Assembly: GCA_964354135.1 (NCBI GenBank)
Contig: CAYGZA010000154.1
Coordinates: 1-15,081, forward strand
From: CAYGZA01 sp964354135
GTDB taxonomy: Bacteria; Planctomycetota; Planctomycetia; Pirellulales; Thermoguttaceae
DNA: 15,081 nucleotides
Direction: 5' to 3'
Position 1 is the stretch's first letter, and each line of letters begins with the position of its first letter. Shown one piece after another: positions 1 to 5,889 of the stretch. A program made the position numbers and the translations under genes. The notes under the pieces were generated by a model, which was not told the DNA's origin, searched no databases, and worked only from the letters and a program-made list of their open reading frames with translations.

Positions 1-70
1 TTCTTGGGCCATTTTGGTGAGCGGATCGGTTTTCTCGCCCCGCGGCGCGCTCGCTGCTGGACAACAAGAG

Positions 71-229
71 TTTCCCTAGCCTAGGCGTTTACGCCTGGGA
101 CCGAGAGAATCCCCGATTCCATTCGTCTTGTCCCTTCCGGGCGCGGACTCGCGCCGCGGCGGCTCCTCAAGGGGCCGACAATGGCCTCGGCGCCCTTCGT
201 CCCAGGCGTAAACGCCTGGGCTAGGGAAA
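71..229. repeat. REPIN-like pair of inverted palindromic repeats, family A
   Basis: Two 31-bp arms (71-101 and 199-229) are inverted copies of each other with one mismatch. Each arm is itself a hairpin: CCCAGGCGT and ACGCCTGGG separated by TT in the right arm, with one mismatch in the left arm. Each hairpin is flanked on its outer side by CTAG. A short palindrome with a conserved foot sequence, occurring as an inverted pair, is the layout of REP doublets (REPINs) that are mobilised by RAYT transposases. The spacer of about 97 bp shows no gene. No RAYT gene is in the window, so the link to a transposase is inference. Confidence 0.7.
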
Positions 230-246
230 AGCGGGTCCGGCTCAGG

Positions 247-299
247 AAAGCCGAAAGCCGATAGCTGAAAGCCCCCTTCTCCCGACTTCCGACTTCCCA
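247..299. repeat. Low-complexity short tandem repeats
   Basis: The stretch 247-273 repeats an 8-mer-like unit of the form AAAGCCGA / GATAGCTGA. The stretch 281-299 repeats CCGACTTC. These are short imperfect tandem units of the same general kind as the GGATGAA repeat at the start of hemH. No coding or regulatory role can be read from them. Confidence 0.5.
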
Positions 300-423
300 A
301 TGCCTCGCCGGTGCTCCCGCCGCACCCTTCTGGCGCGCTACCAATTTCTCCCCCCGTTTGATACAATCCCCAACAACAGGACGCATGGAGCGCCGGTGAC
401 GCTCGGCTGCCCAGTTCCACGAC

Positions 424-461
424 GTTTTATCGCCCATCGCTGCGCGACGACGCGATAAAAC
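424..461. repeat. 10-bp perfect inverted repeat next to core site
   Basis: GTTTTATCGC (424-433) and GCGATAAAAC (452-461) are perfect inverted arms around an 18-nt loop. The pair ends 7 nt before the GTTAGAT site. It may be the stem of a degenerate recombination site or simply a transcription hairpin. There is no matching left-hand core (RYYYAAC) at the right distance, so I do not call it a full attC. Confidence 0.4.
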
Positions 462-468
462 CCTACAC

Positions 469-475
469 GTTAGAT
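469..475 (+). other. Integron-type core site GTTRRRY (cassette 5' boundary)
   Basis: GTTAGAT fits the GTTRRRY core at which integron integrases cut between G and TT. It is the exact reverse complement of ATCTAAC at 1326-1332, which overlaps the stop codon of the gene that follows. In a gene cassette the first bases (TTRRRY) and the RYYYAAC at the end of the ORF come from the same attC site and should be complementary, as seen here. The ATG at 474 overlaps this core. Confidence 0.5.
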
Positions 476-1331
476 GGTGGGGCCCCAGAAACCGATTACC
501 ATGACACCTCGGGTATCAATCGCGTGGCAGCGAGTTCTCAAGTGGGGCGTGCGATTCGCTACGGGCGCAGGGGTCATCGTCGGATTCACCACGCTATCGC
601 CGATGATTGCTGGTCCGATCGGCCTGGTCCTGGTAGTGCTGAACCTAGCCTTGGAGCGAATTCGATTCTACGCTCGAGTAGTCCATCTGATGCCGCTGCC
701 CAGCGATTACGTAATCGAAAACAAACTCGCCTCGTTGTGGGGCGTCGAGGATTATAGAGGCGTTAAGACCTTCGTGTTTGGGCAGGTGTTTCGCACTCAA
801 CGCGCTGCCAAGGAAGCGTATCAACTATTCCGGGCATGGAATTTCGGCGATTACATTGACCGCAATGGAAACATCATCCTCAGCGTCGTCCGCGAGGAAC
901 TCGATCGATTCACGCTTCTGCTGTTCCCCGGTGAACGCGGCGTTTCAGATCACGCGGATTCGATGATCGCTGAAGAGTTCGGCCAAGAGACGGAAGCTGT
1001 TGTTTCGAGAATCATCTTCTGGTTTGCGACGTATGCTGATTACTGGAAACGCCCAAACATGAAGGCGATCATCGAGCAGTTGCCGACTTGTTCAAGGGTT
1101 CTACTCAATTGTTACTTCCTGCAGGATGGCGAACCTCAACCGGTCGCGAAGCGCTACTTGGAGCTTTCGAAGATTGTCGTCGTTGAGCGATCCAAAGTGA
1201 CGCCCGGATCGCTTGAATCATGCGTCCGGTGGGAAGGCCCTTGGGCTGGAATGGATCGCGAAACCCGTGAAAAGTACGAACGGGTTTTCCACGCTCTCAA
1301 TGAACGTGACAACACCACCAATCCCATCTAA
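474..1331 (+). CDS. Hypothetical membrane-anchored protein in a possible integron gene cassette
   Basis: This is a 285-residue protein that I do not recognise. Residues of about 24 to 62 form one or two hydrophobic helices, followed by a soluble part of about 220 residues rich in charged and aromatic residues, so a membrane anchor with a cytoplasmic domain is likely. Its sampled G+C is close to half, visibly lower than the roughly two-thirds of the nuo genes, which suggests transfer. There is no Shine-Dalgarno before the ATG at 474, which overlaps a GTTAGAT core, nor before an in-frame ATG at 501, so the start is undecided. The stop codon lies inside ATCTAAC. A lone ORF tightly bracketed by complementary core sites is typical of integron cassettes. 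Function is unknown. Confidence 0.7.
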   Translation: MVGPQKPITMTPRVSIAWQRVLKWGVRFATGAGVIVGFTTLSPMIAGPIGLVLVVLNLALERIRFYARVVHLMPLPSDYVIENKLASLWGVEDYRGVKTFVFGQVFRTQRAAKEAYQLFRAWNFGDYIDRNGNIILSVVREELDRFTLLLFPGERGVSDHADSMIAEEFGQETEAVVSRIIFWFATYADYWKRPNMKAIIEQLPTCSRVLLNCYFLQDGEPQPVAKRYLELSKIVVVERSKVTPGSLESCVRWEGPWAGMDRETREKYERVFHALNERDNTTNPI

Positions 1332-1375
1332 CTAGGCGATGCACACCACGGCGGCGGCGAGTCGGTTGACGGTGG
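1326..1375 (+). other. Possible left half of an attC-like site
   Basis: ATCTAAC (1326-1332) fits RYYYAAC, the left core of an attC site, and contains the TAA stop of the upstream gene. It is followed by GGCGATGCACACC and a GC-rich stretch, resembling the left half of attC-like sites that I recall from planctomycete genomes. A right half ending in GTTRRRY is not visible in the next 250 bases; GTTGACG at about 1363 does not fit. The site therefore looks truncated or disrupted. Confidence 0.45.
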
Positions 1376-1699
1376 GGGAGAGGCGGGGTCAGACTCTAAA
1401 AATTCAGTTTAGGGCTTGTCTCGCGCCGTGGCACGAAGTGGGGTCACCCATAACCGCCGCGGTCAAGGCCCGGGTTCCCAAGAACAGCAACACCGGAACA
1501 GAGAGAGGCTAGCCGGGGGTCGAGGGGGCGGCAACCAGCGCCTCGGGTGCGACCAGGAGCGATTCTTCAACGTCTGTCCGTGCAGTAGGTTATGCTTCAG
1601 CATAACACCCCGCAAACTCGCATGGCGTGAGGCGCGGCATAAAGCGTTATGCTGAAGCATAACCTACCTTGTTGGGCGCCACGGGCTGTTTGTCAGCCC
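1333..1699. other. Intergenic stretch with truncated site and REPIN
   Basis: No gene is convincing here. The reading frame at 1416-1655 has no recognisable domain and ends inside the REPIN. The block holds the rest of the possible attC half, two GGGGTCA words (about 1386 and 1440) that resemble repeat edges, the REPIN at 1585-1667 and most of a small hairpin at 1680-1702. It separates the cassette-like gene from the decayed restriction-modification gene, so it probably marks one or more past insertions or deletions. Confidence 0.5.
1585..1667. repeat. REPIN copy 1, family B
   Basis: The left arm (1585-1606) and right arm (1646-1667) are perfect 22-bp inverted copies around a 39-bp spacer. 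Each arm is GTAG plus a perfect hairpin, GTTATGCT-TC-AGCATAAC. GTAG is the tetranucleotide known at the foot of REP elements recognised by RAYT (Y1 transposase) proteins, and two inverted REPs form a REPIN. A second copy lies at 2263-2437 with the same 39-bp spacer differing at four positions. The right edge abuts a truncated methyltransferase gene. Confidence 0.85.
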
Positions 1700-1702
1700 G
1701 TG
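1680..1702. repeat. Small perfect hairpin
   Basis: CACGGGCTG (1680-1688) and CAGCCCGTG (1694-1702) form a 9-bp stem with loop TTTGT. There is no T-tract, so it is not a classical intrinsic terminator. It sits exactly at the point where similarity to the methyltransferase tail begins, and may be another palindromic repeat or a deletion scar. Confidence 0.5.
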
Positions 1703-1873
1703 AAGACCGCGGCCAAGGCAAGTTCGCCACTGGCGGAGCGGGTGTTGGCGGCGAAGCGGGCTGACCCGGCGGCGGACGTGTCGGCCCTGGAGCGGGAGAT
1801 TGACCAGCGTGTCGATGCCCTCTACGGGCTGACGCCGGACGAGATCAAGATCGTTGAGGGTTCCACCCGGTGA
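1700..1873 (+). pseudogene. C-terminal remnant of an Eco57I/type IIG-like restriction-modification methyltransferase
   Basis: The last 57 residues of an open frame read like the extreme C terminus of large Eco57I-class methyltransferase-restriction proteins: a charged segment LAAKRADPAADVSALEREID followed by LYGLTPDEIKIVEG. In the family this helical tail follows the target-recognition region of proteins of around 1000 residues. The catalytic NPPY region and everything else is missing; upstream lie a hairpin and REPIN copy 1, so the gene was truncated there. It is not expected to be functional. The stop codon overlaps a GTG start of the next small ORF (GTGA), so the two were once co-transcribed. 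The family assignment is from memory of the C-terminal motif. Confidence 0.65.
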
Positions 1874-1974
1874 GCACGCGGACGCAGAACGAAAAGAAGT
1901 TCGGCCAATGGGACGACCTGCCCGGCGGTGGCCGTCGCTATCGGCTGGACGTGCCGGGTCACCAGAGAGTATAG
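1870..1974 (+). pseudogene. Shortened small conserved ORF, probably internally deleted
   Basis: This is a 34-codon frame starting with GTG that overlaps the stop of the methyltransferase remnant by four bases. It contains KKFGQWDDLPGGGRRYRLDV and ends PGHQRV. I recall a family of roughly 70-90 residue proteins starting NxKxFxxWxxLPxGGRRYWYxV and ending near D-T-G-H-x-x-I/V, with a middle part containing RYVKEVD. Here the start and end are present but the middle is missing, so an in-frame internal deletion is likely. The function of the family is unknown to me; it tends to sit beside genes like the one at 1984, which suggests a two-gene unit such as toxin-antitoxin. That last point is inference. 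Confidence 0.4.
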
Positions 1975-1983
1975 GATGAGCAC

Positions 1984-2250
1984 ATGGTGATTACGAAACA
2001 GACGGTTGCGGACAAGATTGCCGGTTACCTCCACCACGAAATCGCACTCGCGCAATTGGTGGACTGGGCGGAGAATGCCATGCTCGACGGGGACTTTGCG
2101 GAGCAGGACGTCGGGGCCCTCTCCGCGGTCATTTCCCGCCTGGGAGTGGCAGACGTTCGCGCGTTTGGCTTGACGTGGGAAGATTGCGAGCGGTTGCTCC
2201 GGCAACTTGGCTACGCCGCCCGCGTGGACGTCGTCGTGGCCCAACCCTGA
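1984..2250 (+). CDS. Small conserved hypothetical protein
   Basis: This is an 88-residue acidic soluble protein with a helical pattern: a motif VADKIAGYLHHEIALAQLVD near the N terminus and ADVRAFGLTWEDCERLLRQL near the C terminus. I recall this as a widespread small hypothetical family in planctomycetes and other phyla, often paired with the short ORF type found just upstream (1870-1974). The ATG at 1984 is preceded by AGGA with a spacing of 7 bases, which supports the start. The gene is intact although its upstream partners are decayed. It ends 12 bp before REPIN copy 2. If the pair is a toxin-antitoxin or immunity-type unit, this would be the surviving member. The sequence shows no catalytic motif. 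Confidence 0.7.
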   Translation: MVITKQTVADKIAGYLHHEIALAQLVDWAENAMLDGDFAEQDVGALSAVISRLGVADVRAFGLTWEDCERLLRQLGYAARVDVVVAQP

Positions 2251-2262
2251 CGCGCAAGGCGC

Positions 2263-2437
2263 GTAGGTTATGCTTCAGCCTATCGCAGCGAAGCCGCAAT
2301 GAAAGAGCCTTCCGAAGTCTCCAAGACTTCGGAAGGCTGCGCGGCATGCGCAGATTCTTGGCGTTAATGGTATAACACCCCGCAAAGTCGGATAGCGTGA
2401 GGCGCGGCATGAAGCGTTATGCTGAAGCATAACCTAC
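2263..2437. repeat. REPIN copy 2, family B, with left arm split by a 92-bp segment
   Basis: The left arm starts as GTAGGTTATGCTTCAGC (2263-2279), is interrupted by 92 bp (2280-2371) and resumes as ATAAC (2372-2376). It is followed by the same 39-bp spacer as copy 1 (four differences, 2377-2415) and an intact right arm (2416-2437). Similarity to copy 1 continues a few bases past the right arm (CTTGxTGG), but the left flanks differ. The element lies between convergent genes (1984-2250 plus strand and 2490-3302 minus strand), a usual REP position where it may protect mRNA 3' ends or stop transcription. Confidence 0.8.
2306..2338. repeat. Perfect 15-bp hairpin inside the segment that splits REPIN copy 2
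   Basis: AGCCTTCCGAAGTCT (2306-2320) and AGACTTCGGAAGGCT (2324-2338) are perfect inverted arms with a 3-nt loop, CCA. This stem is stronger than those of the host REPIN and has a different sequence, so it is a separate palindromic repeat family nested within the first. No target-site duplication is visible at 2279/2372. Confidence 0.8.
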
Positions 2438-2489
2438 CTTGCTGGAACAGCAGTTGGCTGCCGCCCGCAAGAACGCACCGGCACTTCCT

Positions 2490-3302
2490 TTACTGTGCGA
2501 CCGGCGTGAGGCTGCCGGGCTGGCCGGGTCGCAGGCGAGTGACGTCGACGACCGGGTAGCCCGTCGTCGGGTAGAACGGGACCGAGTCTCCGACGGCCTC
2601 CGATCCTGCGGGGCTTGCTGCGGTGGCGACCTCGTCCGCCGGCGGCAAAGGCCGGACCTGCGGACCCGCGGGATCGCTCGGGCCGGTCACGGATGGGGGC
2701 TTTCGCGACGGGTCGAGGGCCGAGAGGGTCTTCGGATTCGGCGGCGCGGCATCGGGGACCGGCACCAGCCGTCCGGCGAGGGGAGCGGGCTTGTTCGACA
2801 GCGGTGGTGGCGGCGGTGCCGGCTTGGGCGCTGCGGCGGGGAGTACGGGGGCCAGCTCCGGCGGCGGCATCATTGGCAACGACGCGTACTTCCCACCAGG
2901 TTTTGCCTCGACCGGAGCCTCCTGGGCCGGGGCAGCCGGCGAGGTCGATGGGCTTCCGTTGCGCTCTCCCGCGGCGTCCATCTTGCGCGGCGGCTCAGGG
3001 GCCCCGTTGATCCGGCAGACCCCGTCCGCAGTACAGTATTCCCCCTCGGGCGCAGGCGGTTTGGTTTCCTTCTTGGCCGCGGCCTCCTTTTTGACCACCT
3101 TGGATGTGCTCGGCGGGGAGTTGCTCGGCTTGAGAACTGCCTTCGCGATTGCCGGCCCTGCACTCGACGCCGACTTGACGGGTTGCAGCGGCTGGCCGGA
3201 TTGCTTGAGCATTTCCCAGACTACGGGATAGCGGGCTGCGTTGAATCCGATGCAACAGGCAACCGTACACAACACGGCCAACGCCGCCGGGATCCTGGGC
3301 AT
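2490..3302 (-). CDS. Proline-rich secreted or membrane-anchored hypothetical protein
   Basis: This 270-residue protein starts at the ATG at 3302, chosen because AAGGAG lies 8 bases upstream and because an N-terminal hydrophobic stretch (residues 4-20, with three Cys) follows at once as a signal peptide or signal anchor. Residues 23-40 (YPVVWEMLKQSG) may be the first folded element. The rest is low-complexity: Pro/Ala-rich with a Lys/Ala run (69-82), a CX5C pair at residues 90 and 96, a poly-Pro stretch near 164 and a C-terminal FYPTTGYPVVD (243-253). No enzyme domain is visible. It is probably disordered outside the membrane and could span the periplasm or wall. The long frame continues upstream without a start signal, so I did not extend it. 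Function unknown. Confidence 0.75.
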   Translation of the reverse strand: MPRIPAALAVLCTVACCIGFNAARYPVVWEMLKQSGQPLQPVKSASSAGPAIAKAVLKPSNSPPSTSKVVKKEAAAKKETKPPAPEGEYCTADGVCRINGAPEPPRKMDAAGERNGSPSTSPAAPAQEAPVEAKPGGKYASLPMMPPPELAPVLPAAAPKPAPPPPPLSNKPAPLAGRLVPVPDAAPPNPKTLSALDPSRKPPSVTGPSDPAGPQVRPLPPADEVATAASPAGSEAVGDSVPFYPTTGYPVVDVTRLRPGQPGSLTPVAQ

Positions 3303-3326
3303 GGTTTCCACTCCTTGATCCAGGAA

Positions 3327-3354
3327 ACAATACACCAAGAGATCAATGCGGCAA
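3327..3354 (-). promoter_or_regulatory. Candidate promoter of the proline-rich gene
   Basis: On the minus strand TTGCCG (3349-3354) and TATTGT (3327-3332) are 16 bases apart. This would start transcription about 18 bases before the ATG, just upstream of the AAGGAG ribosome site. The match to sigma-70 boxes is moderate. Confidence 0.35.
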
Positions 3355-3550
3355 GCGACACAGAAGGGCGAGATCGGAAATTGTGGGAATCGTGGGTGCG
3401 GTGTTTCGGTTGGGTAAAGATTAGTGGGCGGTGAGCAGAAGATCAAGGATAAGAGTCGTAGCGAGGTGGCCGATGTGAGCCTGGGCGGGGGCCTGCAAAA
3501 CTGGAATGCGCCGCACGGCCGCTGAGGTTTGACAACCGACGTCGTTCCGA

Positions 3551-4513
3551 TCAGACCGGCGCCCTTGCAAGCGGCGTGCCGCGCTCGGCAAGGGCGCGGT
3601 CGATAGCCGCGAGCTGCTCGGCAGTGAGTCTCCACCCGGCGCCGCCGGCCGTTTCGCGGAGCTGATCCGGTCGCTTCGCCCCGCAAAGCGCGGTGGTGAT
3701 CCCCGGCTGGTGGATCGTCCAGTTGATCACCAGTTGGGCCACCGTGCGGCCGCTCTCGGTAGCGACTGCCCGCAGCTTCTCCACGAGGTCCAGGTTCTTC
3801 TGATACTCCTCGCCCTGGAACATGGGGTACTTATGGCGGCTGTCGCCGGCGAAGGTCTGGTCGCGGCGGAGTTTTCCGGCCAGAAGGCCCTTCATGAGGG
3901 GCCAATACACCAGCACCGCGACGTTGTGCGCCCGGCACCAGGGGAGGGCGTCGGCCTCGATCTGCCGCTGGAGCATGTTGTACGGCGGCTGATAGGCGGC
4001 GATCGGACAGACCGCGGCAAACTCCTCCAGTTGTGCGACGGTCAGGTTCGACGCGCCGACAAACCGGGTCTTGCCTTCGTCCATCAGCCCCTTCAAGGCC
4101 CGGGCCGATTCGGCCACCGGCACCTTGGGATCCGGGGCGTGCAGGTAATAGAGGTCGACACAGTCCGTTTGCAGCCGCCGGAGGCTCTCTTCACACTCCC
4201 GACGGAGGGCGGCCGGCGAGGCATCGTGGGCCTGCTTGCCTTCGGCGTCCCAGTGCAGGCCGCCCTTGGTTGCGATCACCATCTCGTGGCGCCGCCGGCG
4301 GAGTGCCCGGGCCAGCAGCCGCTCGCTCTCGCCGTCGCGGCCGTAGCAGTAGGCGGTGTCGACGTGGTTGATTCCCAGATCGAAGCAGGCGCGGATCGTG
4401 GCGATGCTCTCTTCGTCGTTGACGCCCGGGCTGGTCAAGCCGGCAATCGGCCAAGCGCCGAAGGCCACCGGCGAAATCGCGATCCCGGTATTGCCGAGGG
4501 GGCGCAGCTCCAT
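3551..4513 (-). CDS. Aldo/keto reductase
   Basis: This 320-residue protein is a full-length NAD(P)H-dependent oxidoreductase of the aldo/keto reductase superfamily, a soluble (beta/alpha)8 barrel. The start at 4513 gives the canonical beginning MELRPLGNTGIAISPVAFGA; the frame upstream to 4684 is not conserved in character. The catalytic tetrad is visible: Asp52 and Tyr57 in DTAYCYG, Lys83 in ATKGG and His125 in YYLHAPD. FVGASNL (residues 151-157) and the C-terminal segment (from about 276, ALCGAKRPDQL) match the cofactor-binding strands of the family. The substrate cannot be read from sequence; the family acts on aldehydes, sugars or ketones. It follows the RHH gene at 103 bp on the same strand, without a clear terminator between, so read-through is possible but a functional link is not shown. 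Confidence 0.92.
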   Translation of the reverse strand: MELRPLGNTGIAISPVAFGAWPIAGLTSPGVNDEESIATIRACFDLGINHVDTAYCYGRDGESERLLARALRRRRHEMVIATKGGLHWDAEGKQAHDASPAALRRECEESLRRLQTDCVDLYYLHAPDPKVPVAESARALKGLMDEGKTRFVGASNLTVAQLEEFAAVCPIAAYQPPYNMLQRQIEADALPWCRAHNVAVLVYWPLMKGLLAGKLRRDQTFAGDSRHKYPMFQGEEYQKNLDLVEKLRAVATESGRTVAQLVINWTIHQPGITTALCGAKRPDQLRETAGGAGWRLTAEQLAAIDRALAERGTPLARAPV

Positions 4514-4616
4514 GGTGCCACGGCAGCCGTTGAGGGGGAATGGTCGAACGCCGCAGTGTATCCTCGGCATGCCGCGCCCTGCAAGACGGGACGCAAGTGG
4601 TGGCTGCGCGGTACGC

Positions 4617-4823
4617 TCAGGTCTCGCGTGACTCGTCGGTCGCATTGCCCTGGGCAACCGGCCTGCCCTCCTCACCAATGACATGCCCGCGCCTGCGCAC
4701 CGCCTCCTTGAGCAGGTACTCGATCTGTCCGTTGACGCTGCGGAGCTCGTGCTGGGCCCAGGCCTCGAGGGCCTCGTAGAGTTCGGGGCTGATGCGCAGC
4801 AGGAAGGACTTCCGCGACTTCAT
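4617..4823 (-). CDS. Arc-type ribbon-helix-helix DNA-binding protein
   Basis: This is a 68-residue protein. Residues 5-47 fit the ribbon-helix-helix fold: a beta strand (SFLLRIS), helix A (PELYEALEAWAQHE) and helix B beginning SVNGQIEYLLKEAV, as in Arc and HicB-like antitoxin families. The last 20 residues are acidic and probably disordered. It begins 15 bp after the SPFH gene on the same strand, so the two are almost surely one transcript. Such proteins dimerise and bind palindromic operators; the near-palindrome in the SPFH promoter (5794-5810) is the obvious candidate target, which would make this an autoregulated unit. That is inference. No toxin gene accompanies it. Confidence 0.82.
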   Translation of the reverse strand: MKSRKSFLLRISPELYEALEAWAQHELRSVNGQIEYLLKEAVRRRGHVIGEEGRPVAQGNATDESRET

Positions 4824-4838
4824 GCCAACAAACTCGCG

Positions 4839-5750
4839 TCAGGCGTAGAGCGTTCCCGCGTTGATGATCGGCTGCGCGTCGTGCTCGCCGCAGAGCACGA
4901 CCAGAAGGTTGCTCACCATGGTGGCCTTGTGCTCCTCGTCCAGTTGGATCACTTCTTTCTCGGTCAATTCGCGAAGCGCCATCTGGACCATGCTCACCGC
5001 CCCGTGGACGATCTTTTGCCGGGCGGCGATAATGGCCTCGGCCTGCTGGCGGCGGAGCATCAGGCCGGCCACCTCCGGCGCATAGGCCAGATGGGTCAGC
5101 CTGGCCTCGTCGATCACCACGCCGGCCTTGGCGCCTCGCTCTTGAAGCTCTTTCTGAAGCGCGCCGGCCACTTCCTCCCAGTTGCTGCGGAGCGTGATCT
5201 CGTTCTCCTCCCCCTGGTCGTAGACGTATTGGCTGGCCAGGTGCCGCACCGCCGATTCGCTCTGGACCTTGACGTACTGCTCGTAGTGCTGGACGTCGAA
5301 AACGGCCTCGGCGGTGTCTTGGACTCGCCACACGACAACGGCCGCAATCTCGATCGGGTTGCCCCGCTTGTCGTTCACCTTAAGCTTCTCGCCCTCGAGG
5401 TTCCGGGCACGGAGCGAGATGCGGAACTTGTTGTTCAGCGGATTGGTCCAGTGCCAGCCGCTCGTGCGGACGGTCCCACGATAGTCGCCGAAGAGGATCA
5501 GCACGCGGGCCTCGTTCGGCTGGAGTGTAAAAAACCCGAAGCAGGACAAGAGCCCCAGGCCGAACGCCAGCCCGGCCCCGATCAATAACCCGCTGAAGGT
5601 CCACCAGTTGGGCATCGTGTTGAGCCTTGCGGCATCGACCGCCAAGAGGACGGGCCAGACGACCAGGGCGATTGAGCCGGCGAACAGGGCGATCGTCACC
5701 GGGAGAAACGCCCAGCCATTGACGACGCGGATCGGTTTTTCGCGGGTCAT
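4839..5750 (-). CDS. SPFH/band-7 domain membrane protein
   Basis: This 303-residue protein has two N-terminal transmembrane segments (about 14-37 and 51-73), then an SPFH (stomatin/prohibitin/flotillin/HflK) domain at about 76-250 starting FFTLQPNEARVLILFGDYRG and including RARNLEGEKLKVND, and a helical tail with RRQQAEAIIAARQKIVHGA. Family members assemble as oligomeric membrane scaffolds and often modulate proteases or membrane stress responses. The start is firm: GGAGGT lies 6 bases before the ATG and a promoter lies further upstream. Downstream, 15 bp away, is a ribbon-helix-helix protein, so this looks like a regulated two-gene unit. No NfeD-type or FtsH-type partner is nearby. The two-helix hairpin before the SPFH domain is longer than the single anchor of classical stomatins. 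Confidence 0.9.
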   Translation of the reverse strand: MTREKPIRVVNGWAFLPVTIALFAGSIALVVWPVLLAVDAARLNTMPNWWTFSGLLIGAGLAFGLGLLSCFGFFTLQPNEARVLILFGDYRGTVRTSGWHWTNPLNNKFRISLRARNLEGEKLKVNDKRGNPIEIAAVVVWRVQDTAEAVFDVQHYEQYVKVQSESAVRHLASQYVYDQGEENEITLRSNWEEVAGALQKELQERGAKAGVVIDEARLTHLAYAPEVAGLMLRRQQAEAIIAARQKIVHGAVSMVQMALRELTEKEVIQLDEEHKATMVSNLLVVLCGEHDAQPIINAGTLYA

Positions 5751-5791
5751 GGTTAGACCTCCAGAGAAGTGGAACGCGTTCGTATATCGTA

Positions 5792-5820
5792 AGGATATTA
5801 TAATGATATCATCTTGTCAA
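5792..5820 (-). promoter_or_regulatory. Promoter with overlapping operator-like palindrome for the SPFH-RHH unit
   Basis: On the minus strand a perfect -35 box TTGACA (5815-5820) lies 17 bases from TATCCT (5792-5797). The spacer and part of the -10 carry a 17-bp near-palindrome, GATATTATAATGATATC (5794-5810), in which 7 of 8 pairs match. It includes a perfect 10-bp palindrome ATGATATCAT (5803-5812). The AT-rich island stands out from its surroundings. A repressor bound here would block polymerase; the RHH protein encoded in the same unit is the natural candidate. Confidence 0.65.
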
Positions 5821-5889
5821 GGGGACGGCTGTGGATTGTTGTAAGTCGTTGTCGCTCAAGAGATTAGAAGGCCATGGCCAGCCTGCGAG

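Larger units (their letters stand above)
1..473. other. Repeat-rich intergenic stretch
   Basis: I see no convincing gene in these 473 bases. The overlapping minus-strand reading frames have no recognisable domain and run through repeats. The stretch holds a REPIN-like inverted repeat (71-229), a low-complexity block (247-299), a possible promoter core TACAAT at 362-367 without a good -35 box, a 10-bp inverted repeat (424-461) and a GTTAGAT core site (469-475) at the edge of the next gene. The first 70 bases could be the end of a gene lying outside the window, but no protein family is recognisable. Confidence 0.6.

Noticed and set aside
76..437. Minus-strand frames of 114 and 118 codons at the left end
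   Set aside because: They run through the inverted repeat and low-complexity blocks and show no recognisable protein character.
2439..3434. Long plus-strand open frames (331 and 202 codons) opposite the proline-rich gene
   Set aside because: They are Gly/Arg-rich mirror translations of a GC-rich, proline-coding strand, have no domain, and lack ribosome sites. The minus-strand gene has a signal peptide, ribosome site and promoter.
3710..4681. Plus-strand open frame of 323 codons opposite the aldo/keto reductase
   Set aside because: It is an antisense shadow of a well-conserved enzyme; its translation shows no known motif.
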